Positions 8,068-14,259 of a stretch of DNA of 26,251 nt are shown one piece after another (position 1 is the stretch's first letter; each line of letters begins with the position of its first letter). The position numbers and the translations under genes are program-made. A model generated the notes under the pieces. It was not told the origin of the DNA. It was given only the letters and a program-made list of their open reading frames with translations, and did no database searches. The DNA comes from an uncultured Bacteroides sp. (GTDB lineage Bacteria; Bacteroidota; Bacteroidia; Bacteroidales; Bacteroidaceae), in assembly GCA_900552645.1 (NCBI GenBank), contig USAN01000018.1, forward strand, positions 1 to 26,251, read 5' to 3'.

Positions 8068-9042
8068 CTATAAACTTTCCACATTTACTGATTCAGTATT
8101 TTCCTTTTTCCTTTTCTTCCATAGTTGGTAACTATTAATTACATTTTGCCACACTACATAACTACCGGGTGCTACAGACGATAGCGGATTCAGATATGTA
8201 CATGCCATCCATATTGCAAGAACCGTATTCTTCTGCCCCAAAGCTTGTCCGCCACTTATTCTGTCATTATAGTGACCTCCTATAATTTTTCCAAGAAGGA
8301 ATTGAATAGCACATGTAAAAAGTCCTGCATATGCAAGATTCATCTCTATGCTTACAGGAGCACTACTATTAGCAAGCGATCTTACAGTCTGGCCGGTAAC
8401 TATAGTAAGAGCTACTGCCCACAGATAAAAAGCCATTCCATGATATTTAAGCAGGAATTTATGAACCGTAGGAATAAAGTAACGCAAAATCATTGCCAGG
8501 AAGAAAGGAAATAACAATAATGGAAATACCTTGCTTAAAATTTTAAGGAAAGCTATCACAAAAGTAACATCAGAATGAGGTTCTACTAAAGGGAATACCA
8601 ATGGAACAGCTACAGCAGCAAGTATATTGCATAATAATGTATAAGTAGTAAGAGTTGAAGGACTACCTCCCAGCTTGCCTGTTATAACAGCAGCTGCAGT
8701 GGCGGTAGGACAAATAAGACATACCATAGCACCTTCGAATATCACCTTATAGTCGGCATTCATAGGATAATATAAAAGTAAAAGTGCAATAACTCCGCTT
8801 GAAAGCGCCTGAATTAACAAAAGCCATATATGCCATGTTTTAGGCATAAGTTCCTTTGGTTCTACTTTGCAGAAAGTAAGAAGCAACTGTAGAAATATCA
8901 ACGACGGAGTAAGAACTGCAATCAGCCAATTAACCGCTGGCTTTACAGGTTCAAGGAATGAAACTCCGGATAAAATAAAATAACCGATTACCCCTGTCAA
9001 CATGGCAACCGGCAAAGCCCAATTCTTTAAAAATACTAACAT
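8068..9042 (-). CDS. BASS-family (bile acid:sodium symporter-like) transporter
   Basis: The 324-aa integral membrane protein has about nine or ten hydrophobic helices and no signal peptide. The family features visible are the cross-over region CLICPTATAAAVITGKLGG (about residues 107-125) and the second half GGQALGQKNTVLAIWMA followed by YLNPLSSVAPGSYVVWQN near the C-terminus. These resemble the Na-binding parts of the bile acid:sodium symporter fold. Such bacterial proteins move organic anions (bile acids, pantoate, pyruvate-like acids) with sodium; the substrate here cannot be read from the sequence. The C-terminal tail is short and charged. It is a single-gene unit facing away from the amidase gene and convergent with the AKR operon. 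Confidence 0.82.
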   Translation of the reverse strand: MLVFLKNWALPVAMLTGVIGYFILSGVSFLEPVKPAVNWLIAVLTPSLIFLQLLLTFCKVEPKELMPKTWHIWLLLIQALSSGVIALLLLYYPMNADYKVIFEGAMVCLICPTATAAAVITGKLGGSPSTLTTYTLLCNILAAVAVPLVFPLVEPHSDVTFVIAFLKILSKVFPLLLFPFFLAMILRYFIPTVHKFLLKYHGMAFYLWAVALTIVTGQTVRSLANSSAPVSIEMNLAYAGLFTCAIQFLLGKIIGGHYNDRISGGQALGQKNTVLAIWMACTYLNPLSSVAPGSYVVWQNVINSYQLWKKRKKENTESVNVESL

Positions 9043-9069
9043 ATTATTCTATATATATATATTTTCATG

Positions 9070-9077
9070 CAAAGTAA
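9070..9077 (-). promoter_or_regulatory. Candidate -7 box for the BASS transporter
   Basis: The minus strand reads TTACTTTG, one mismatch from TAnnTTTG, followed by C. It ends 27 nt before the ATG at 9042. No convincing -33 element is seen. Confidence 0.35.
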
Positions 9078-9182
9078 CATTATTTAAATTTAAATTCTAT
9101 TCTATTTTTCTTCTTTTATGGCAAAAAACTTCTTTAATCAATAAAACTTTATGTATAAAGGTTAGTTTTCATTTAAAATATC

Positions 9183-9190
9183 TACATTTG
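9183..9190 (+). promoter_or_regulatory. -7 box for the amidase-MCE operon
   Basis: TACATTTG followed by C matches TAnnTTTG and ends 13 nt before the ATG at 9204, which predicts a leader of only about 10 nt. The -33 position holds TTAG rather than TTTG. Confidence 0.5.
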
Positions 9191-9203
9191 CACATTATTT
9201 AAT

Positions 9204-10463
9204 ATGAAAAGAAACAGACTTAAAATAGTATTCTATTTTTGTGCCTTATGGCTTTGGTTACCATCCTTATGCTTTGTAGCAGAAGGAAGAGATTTCGTTG
9301 TCGTCATTGATGCGGGTCATGGTGGTAATGACCCTGGAGCTATAGGACAACGTGGAAAAGAAAAGAATATAAATCTTGAGGTGGCTCTTAAAGTAGGGAA
9401 TCTTATAAAGAACAACTGTCCTGCTACCAAAGTAGTATATACAAGAAGTACCGATATTTTTGTTCCGCTAGACCGAAGAGCACAGATTGCAAATAATGCA
9501 AAAGCCGACCTTTTCATATCAATCCATACAAATTCTGTTGCCAAGGGAAGAAGTGTAAAAGGAGCCGAAACCTACACGTTAGGACTTCATCGTACTGAAG
9601 AAAACCTTGAAGTTGCAAAGAAAGAGAACTCTGTTATACTTATTGAAGACAATTATCAGCAACGATATGCAGGATTCAATCCAAACTCGGCAGAAAGTTA
9701 TATTATCTTCGAATTTCTTCAGGACAAAAATATGGAGAACAGTGTAAAACTGGCAACCTATATACAAAAGCATTTTAAATCTACCGGAGGGCGAATAGAC
9801 AAAGGAGTACACCAGGCCGGATTTCTGGTTCTGCGTGAAACGTCGATGCCAAGTGTATTGATTGAACTTGGATATATTTCAAACCCGGAGGAAGAAAATT
9901 TCCTTCTATCTAGCGCTGGTACTACACGTCTTTCCAACAGCATATACAATGCATTCATAAATTATAAGAGAGATTATGAAATAAAGGCAGGTGCAGCAAA
10001 CAAAAGAAATAATTATGTAGAAGTAGTGGCATCCGACATAAAAGAAGAACCGACAGATACCACACAGGAAAAAGCAGATAATAGTATAGTACAGACTAAG
10101 GACTCTGTAGAACCAACTCCTACATATCCACCAACTGTAAAACCTACAAGAAACAGAAAAACAAACACTACACCAACAGAATCACAAAGCAACAATGCAC
10201 CTATATTCAAAATACAGATACTTACCTCGGATAGGAAACTCCCGACAAACAGTAGTAAATTTAAAGGATTGTCGCCAGTAAGTTATTTTATAGAAAACGG
10301 AATTTATAAATACACATATCAGGAAAGTAAAGATTACAATAGCGTATTAAAAGTCAAAAGAAGTATAAACAGTAAATTTAAGGATGCATTCATAATAGCC
10401 TTCAAAGGTGACGAGAAGGTCAATATAAATGAAGCAATTAATGAATTTAAAAAGGGTAAATAA
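9204..10463 (+). CDS. N-acetylmuramoyl-L-alanine amidase (Amidase_3) with C-terminal SPOR-like tail
   Basis: The 419-aa protein has a signal peptide (residues 1-28) and then a full Amidase_3 zinc hydrolase domain at about residues 31-235. Zinc ligands are H39 (VIDAGHGG), E53 (GKEKNINLEVAL) and H108 (FISIHTN); the catalytic glutamate is E221 in SVLIELGYISNPEEENFL. The enzyme cuts the bond between N-acetylmuramic acid and L-alanine in peptidoglycan during cell separation and turnover. A Thr/Pro/Lys-rich linker (about 260-330) leads to a C-terminal segment of about 85 residues (IFKIQILTSD to DAFIIAFKGDEKVN) whose layout resembles a SPOR-type peptidoglycan-binding domain, though the match is by shape only. 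The MCE gene starts 2 nt after its stop, so the two are co-transcribed. Confidence 0.9.
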   Translation: MKRNRLKIVFYFCALWLWLPSLCFVAEGRDFVVVIDAGHGGNDPGAIGQRGKEKNINLEVALKVGNLIKNNCPATKVVYTRSTDIFVPLDRRAQIANNAKADLFISIHTNSVAKGRSVKGAETYTLGLHRTEENLEVAKKENSVILIEDNYQQRYAGFNPNSAESYIIFEFLQDKNMENSVKLATYIQKHFKSTGGRIDKGVHQAGFLVLRETSMPSVLIELGYISNPEEENFLLSSAGTTRLSNSIYNAFINYKRDYEIKAGAANKRNNYVEVVASDIKEEPTDTTQEKADNSIVQTKDSVEPTPTYPPTVKPTRNRKTNTTPTESQSNNAPIFKIQILTSDRKLPTNSSKFKGLSPVSYFIENGIYKYTYQESKDYNSVLKVKRSINSKFKDAFIIAFKGDEKVNINEAINEFKKGK

Positions 10464-10465
10464 AT

Positions 10466-11362
10466 ATGAATTTCAAGTTAAGCAAGGAGATTAAAATAGG
10501 TTTGATAGGTATAATAGCATTATTAATTCTATTCTTCGGAATTAATTATCTTAAGGGTATTAACCTATTCCAACCAGCTAATTACTATTATGTTGAATAC
10601 CACAACATTAATGGGCTGGCAGGTTCTAGTCCGGTGTATGCAAACGGATTCAAAATAGGTACAGTAAGAAGTATAGACTACAACTACAATAAACCGGGCA
10701 ATGTAACCGTAAAAGTTGAGATAGATAAGAATATGCGTATTCCCAAAGGAAGCAAGGGCGAACTAATAACAGAAATGCTTGGTACAGTAAAGATGAACAT
10801 GATACTTAATGACACTACATCTTACTATACACCTGGAGATACAATACCAGGATATACAAATAACGGACTTATGGGAGTAGCACAGAACGAACTTATACCA
10901 CAGTTCGTGAAGATTCTTCCCAAAATGGACTCTATATTGTATTCATTAAATAAATTATTGGCCGATCCGGCCTTAACAAATACTTTACATAATACAGAAA
11001 TTATCACATCTAATTTAAAAAATACCACAACTAATCTTAATAGGTTGATGAGTAAAGATATTCCTCAGATTGCAAACAACCTGAATGTAATTACTACTAA
11101 TTTCGTATCTATAACAGAAGAATTAAAAGGTATAAAATACGCCGAGACTTTCAGCAAGATAGACTCGACGCTCAACAATGTGCAACTACTTACTAATAAG
11201 CTAAATAGAAAAGACAATACTATTGGTTTATTATTCAATGATGCAACACTATATCAGAATTTAAGCACAACTACAGCAAATGCAGCATCACTGTTGGAAG
11301 ATTTAAAAGCACATCCAAAGAGATATGTACACTTTTCTTTATTCGGTAAAAAAGACAAATAA
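10466..11362 (+). CDS. MCE/MlaD-family lipid-transport protein
   Basis: The 298-aa protein is anchored by one N-terminal membrane helix (about residues 9-28, IKIGLIGIIALLILFFGINY). A single MCE domain follows at about 36-115 (YYVEYHNINGLAGSSPVYAN, GFKIGTVRSIDY, then VTVKVEIDKNMRIPKGSKG). The remainder is a Thr/Asn-rich helical tail typical of MlaD-like proteins that form hexameric channels. MCE proteins carry phospholipids or other lipids across the periplasm, usually with an ABC transporter. No MlaE/MlaF permease or ATPase genes lie in this window, so its partners are elsewhere. It is translationally close to the amidase (2-nt gap). Amidase-MCE pairs are known in Bacteroidetes from general experience; the functional link is not established here. 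Confidence 0.87.
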   Translation: MNFKLSKEIKIGLIGIIALLILFFGINYLKGINLFQPANYYYVEYHNINGLAGSSPVYANGFKIGTVRSIDYNYNKPGNVTVKVEIDKNMRIPKGSKGELITEMLGTVKMNMILNDTTSYYTPGDTIPGYTNNGLMGVAQNELIPQFVKILPKMDSILYSLNKLLADPALTNTLHNTEIITSNLKNTTTNLNRLMSKDIPQIANNLNVITTNFVSITEELKGIKYAETFSKIDSTLNNVQLLTNKLNRKDNTIGLLFNDATLYQNLSTTTANAASLLEDLKAHPKRYVHFSLFGKKDK

Positions 11363-11437
11363 AAAAAGTAGCTAATTAGATTTTTTCTAAATAAAGAGAT
11401 TGGGTAATTTTCTTACAATTTAGCCCAAACTACTGAT

Positions 11438-11476
11438 AAAAGGGAGTATATAAAATTATAATTTATACTCCCTTTT
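11438..11476 (+). terminator. Terminator after the MCE gene
   Basis: Perfect 13-bp arms aaaagggagtata (11438-11450) and tatactccctttt (11464-11476) enclose a 13-nt AT-rich loop and continue into T residues. A weaker hairpin (ttggg...cccaa, about 11399-11428) precedes it. It ends the amidase-MCE unit before the dnaA promoter. Confidence 0.75.
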
Positions 11477-11629
11477 TCTTTTAAGCAGTTCAATAATTAT
11501 CTTTCTCTCTGATTATCAAACTTTTACATATTTGCAATACCTAAACAAACACACAAATAAAAAGTTTAATTCTAAATGCTTGAAATTAAAGCAGTTAGTT
11601 TATCAACAATAAAACCAAAGAAAACATGA
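11477..11629. other. AT-rich stretch upstream of the dnaA promoter with one DnaA-box-like site
   Basis: Together with the terminator before it and the promoter after it, this fills the 338-nt gap between the MCE gene and dnaA. No gene is seen. TTATCAACA at 11600-11608 differs from the DnaA box TTATCCACA at one position and lies about 20 bp upstream of the -33 element. A single site is not enough to call an origin. Confidence 0.4.
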
Positions 11630-11661
11630 TTTGTTTTTATGAAAATAGATGGCGAAATTTG
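11630..11661 (+). promoter_or_regulatory. Candidate promoter of dnaA
   Basis: TTTG (11630-11633), a 20-bp spacer and GAAATTTG (11654-11661) fit the Bacteroidetes promoter with one mismatch in the -7 box (G for T). This predicts a transcript starting near 11665 and a leader of about 35 nt. The -7 box overlaps the left arm (gcgaaa, 11652-11657) of an inverted repeat whose right arm (tttcgc) is at 11674-11679, followed by a T-run. Confidence 0.45.
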
Positions 11662-11700
11662 CAATAGTAGAAGTTTCGCTTTTTATAATAATCGCCTTAT

Positions 11701-13107
11701 ATGATTGAAAACGATCACGTCGTTTTATGGAAACGTTGTCTTGATATAATCAGAGACAATGTAGCAGATACGACCTTTAAAACATGGTTTGAGCCTATCG
11801 TCCCGCTTAAATACGAGGATAGAGCCCTTACAATAGGAGTTCCAAGTCCATTTTTCTATGAATTTCTCGAAGAGAAGTTTGTAGATTTGTTGCGTTCTGT
11901 CCTTTATAAAGTTATAGGGGAAGGTACTCAGCTTATGTATTCAATACTTACCGATAAAACCAATCATATAACAGTAAATATTGAAGGAACTACAAGATCA
12001 TCAGCTCTTCCTAAGCCAACTACTACGAAGGAGGAAAATAAGGCTCCTAACTTAATGCAGGCTCCAGTAGTTCAAGATCTTGATCCACATCTTAATCCTA
12101 ATTATAATTTTGATAATTTTATTAAAGGATCAAGTAATGAATTTTCAAGAACAGTAGGTGAAACAGTCGCAAAAGATCCTGCAAAGACCTTCAATCCTCT
12201 ATTTCTGTACGGACCGTCGGGCGTGGGAAAGACTCACCTTACCAATGCTATAGGTACGCGAATAAAAGAACTATACCCAAATAAGCGCGTGCTTTATGTA
12301 TCGGCGCATCTTTTTCAGGTACAATATACAGATTCTGTAAGAACAAATCACTTTAACGATTTCATAAGCTTTTACCAAACTATTGACGTTCTTATAATTG
12401 ATGATATCCAAGAATTTGCCGGTGTAACTAAAACACAGAATACATTCTTCCATATCTTCAATCATCTTCATCAGAATGGCAAGCAGCTTATTCTTACATC
12501 GGACCGCGCGCCTGTAATGCTACAAGGTATGGAAGAACGCCTACTTACCCGATTCAAATGGGGATTGGTAGCCGAACTTGATAAACCCGATGTAGAACTT
12601 AGAAAGAATATTCTTCGCAACAAAATACGTCGTGACGGACTTACCATTCCTGAGAATGTAATAAATTACATAGCCGAGAATGTAAATGAAAGCGTACGCG
12701 AATTGGAAGGTATAATAAACTCACTCCTTGCACAGTCTATACTATTTAAGAGAGACATTGATCTGGATCTTACACAGAGAATTGTAAAGAAAGCTGTAAA
12801 ATGCTCAGAAAGTAAGCCTCTTACAATAGAAGATATCATTGCAAAGGTATGTCATCATTACGATATCGAAGAATCGGCTATTCACACAAAAACCAGGAAG
12901 CGAGAAATAGTACAGGTAAGACAGGTAGCTATGTATCTTGCAAAAAAACATACTGAGTCTTCATCATCTAAAATAGGACAGCTGATAGGAAACAAGGATC
13001 ATGCTACAGTGCTACATGCCTGCAAAATAGTAAAAGATCAGGTAGAAGTAGATAAAGGTTTTAAAGCAGAGATAGAAGAGATAGAATCTGAATTAAGAAG
13101 CAGATAA
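11701..13107 (+). CDS. dnaA: Chromosomal replication initiator protein DnaA
   Basis: The 468-aa protein shows all four DnaA domains. Domain I (about 1-85) has LWKRCLDIIRDNVADTTFKTWF. Domain II is a short variable linker (about 100-125). Domain III is an AAA+ ATPase with Walker A G171-PSGVGKT and Walker B VLIIDDIQE (D234-D235), plus the sensor region LTSDRAP and the arginine-finger stretch RLLTRFKWGL. Domain IV ends with KIGQLIGNKDHATVLHACKIV, the DNA-binding helix-turn-helix signature that reads DnaA boxes. It opens the origin and loads the replicative helicase. Length and N-terminus (MIENDHVVLW) fit Bacteroidales homologues. It is monocistronic: terminator hairpins lie on both sides, and the downstream one overlaps the stop codon. 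Confidence 0.98.
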   Translation: MIENDHVVLWKRCLDIIRDNVADTTFKTWFEPIVPLKYEDRALTIGVPSPFFYEFLEEKFVDLLRSVLYKVIGEGTQLMYSILTDKTNHITVNIEGTTRSSALPKPTTTKEENKAPNLMQAPVVQDLDPHLNPNYNFDNFIKGSSNEFSRTVGETVAKDPAKTFNPLFLYGPSGVGKTHLTNAIGTRIKELYPNKRVLYVSAHLFQVQYTDSVRTNHFNDFISFYQTIDVLIIDDIQEFAGVTKTQNTFFHIFNHLHQNGKQLILTSDRAPVMLQGMEERLLTRFKWGLVAELDKPDVELRKNILRNKIRRDGLTIPENVINYIAENVNESVRELEGIINSLLAQSILFKRDIDLDLTQRIVKKAVKCSESKPLTIEDIIAKVCHHYDIEESAIHTKTRKREIVQVRQVAMYLAKKHTESSSSKIGQLIGNKDHATVLHACKIVKDQVEVDKGFKAEIEEIESELRSR

Positions 13108-13157
13108 AACAATAATGGTGATTATATTCGATAGAAATATAATCACCATTATTGTTT
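13107..13157. terminator. Bidirectional terminator between dnaA and the nitroreductase gene
   Basis: A perfect 22-bp inverted repeat (13107-13128 and 13136-13157) with a 7-nt loop starts on the last base of the dnaA stop codon. A-run and T-run flanks allow it to act on both strands. Confidence 0.8.
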
Positions 13158-13180
13158 GAAATTATTCTGAATATTAAGAA

Positions 13181-13921
13181 TTATAACTTAAACCCCTGCT
13201 TTACAATAATTTTCTTTAATGATTCGCTCATAAACTCATTGTCCGACTTCTTATAACGTACATCAGTATATACCTGAGCCAATGTCTGCTTGTCGTTTTC
13301 TGTAACAAACTTCATACTCTCTTCAAGTTTTTCCTTATAATCGTAGATTGCATCAATATCTGCTTCTGTATAATCATTGTATGTTTCATTATGAATCAAC
13401 GAATTGAAAGGAAGCCGATCAGGCTGTTCGGGAGTTTCTGCCGGATAACCTACCGTAATTGTAGTAATTGGCACTACAAGCGAAGGCAATCCAAGAACTT
13501 CGATTATCTTATCGGCATTATAAAGAGTAGTTCCCAGATAACATATTCCCAGCCCCTCCTCTTCTGCTAAAGTAGAAAAGTTTTCTGCTACCAGTAAAGT
13601 ATCAATCGAAGCATTCATAAACGAAAGAAAATTATCATAGCCTGGCATTGCATTCCTTGCCTCACACCATTTGGTAAATCTGTTAAAGTCGGCACAGAAA
13701 GTAAGCACTACCGGAGCCTGCTTTACCATAGGTTGATTAAAATGAGCCGGAGATAACTTCTCTTTCATTTTTTCATCGCGAGTAACCACTACACTATACA
13801 ATTGCATATTTCCCATGGTAGAAGCACGAAACGATTCTTCCAGAAGACTATTCAACAACACATCCGAAATATCATCTTTTTTATACTTACGAATGGTACG
13901 TCTGTTCTTTATTGATTCCAT
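13181..13921 (-). CDS. Nitroreductase-family FMN oxidoreductase
   Basis: The 246-aa cytoplasmic flavoprotein begins MESIKNRRTIRKY, the classic FMN-phosphate binding start of the nitroreductase fold. It continues with FRASTMGNMQ, and later EEEGLGICYLGTTLYN and VVPITTITVGYPAETPEQPDR as in the NfsA/FRP-like branch. The family uses NAD(P)H to reduce nitro compounds, quinones or flavins; the natural substrate is unknown. The frame extends upstream to a TTG at 13936, but that TTG is the end of the TATATTTG promoter box, so the ATG at 13921 is chosen. It is transcribed alone, converging on dnaA. Confidence 0.88.
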   Translation of the reverse strand: MESIKNRRTIRKYKKDDISDVLLNSLLEESFRASTMGNMQLYSVVVTRDEKMKEKLSPAHFNQPMVKQAPVVLTFCADFNRFTKWCEARNAMPGYDNFLSFMNASIDTLLVAENFSTLAEEEGLGICYLGTTLYNADKIIEVLGLPSLVVPITTITVGYPAETPEQPDRLPFNSLIHNETYNDYTEADIDAIYDYKEKLEESMKFVTENDKQTLAQVYTDVRYKKSDNEFMSESLKKIIVKQGFKL

Positions 13922-13933
13922 ATTCTTTTTTTG

Positions 13934-13941
13934 CAAATATA
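13934..13941 (-). promoter_or_regulatory. -7 box for the nitroreductase gene (decides its start)
   Basis: The minus strand reads TATATTTG, an exact TAnnTTTG match, ending 12 nt before the ATG at 13921. A TTG 18 bp upstream serves as partial -33. The apparent TTG start codon at 13936-13934 is part of this box. Confidence 0.6.
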
Positions 13942-14259
13942 AGAAATTATATAGTCTCTCAATTATTTATTTTATGATATTTATCTTTATAATTAACTTG
14001 ATTCTTTTATTATTTTATATAACAGGCATTGAAATACAATTTTCAAAATAGAAAACTTTCAATAATTATTAAAAACCATTATCACCTATATATCAAATAC
14101 TTACAAATTAATTTTGGACAACTTTAATTTTGTTGATAACTTTTTTCTTATTTCTTTTGTTTATTCGAAAAACATATATAGTTTTGTCAAGCCTTTGATT
14201 ATTATAAGTCGGAACTTCTACAACATGACTTATTAATATTTTTAAAATCTATAATAAAA
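13942..14259. other. AT-rich intergenic region and probable long leader of nrdJ
   Basis: No gene is supported in this stretch. Two TAATTTTG boxes stand 16 bp apart (14109-14116 and 14125-14132), so a transcript starting near 14136 would have a leader of about 124 nt. The second box overlaps TGTTGATAA (14131-14139), the complement of the DnaA-box-like TTATCAACA also seen upstream of dnaA. Inside the leader a 7-bp inverted repeat (ataagtc 14204-14210, gacttat 14227-14233) is followed by a short T-run before the GTG start. Confidence 0.4.

Noticed and set aside
9002..9202. Plus-strand frame of 66 codons between the BASS and amidase genes
   Set aside because: It starts antisense to the transporter and runs through the divergent promoter region; composition is that of random AT-rich DNA.
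11363..11700. Replication origin next to dnaA
   Set aside because: Only one near-match to a DnaA box is seen, with no cluster of TTATCCACA sites. dnaA is not reliably at the origin in this phylum.
13815..14051. Plus-strand frame of 78 codons over the nitroreductase start
   Set aside because: It is antisense to a clear gene for half its length, and the rest is low-complexity Ile/Leu/Phe encoded by AT-rich spacer DNA.
14168..14186. Possible NrdR box (C-atatata-G inside aaa...ttt) upstream of nrdJ
   Set aside because: The spacing between the key C and G is one base shorter than the NrdR consensus, and no second box lies at the expected helical distance.
13942..14259. Cobalamin riboswitch upstream of the B12-dependent nrdJ
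   Set aside because: No B12-box-like GCCACTG and no GC-rich multi-stem fold are visible, and the region is too AT-rich and short.
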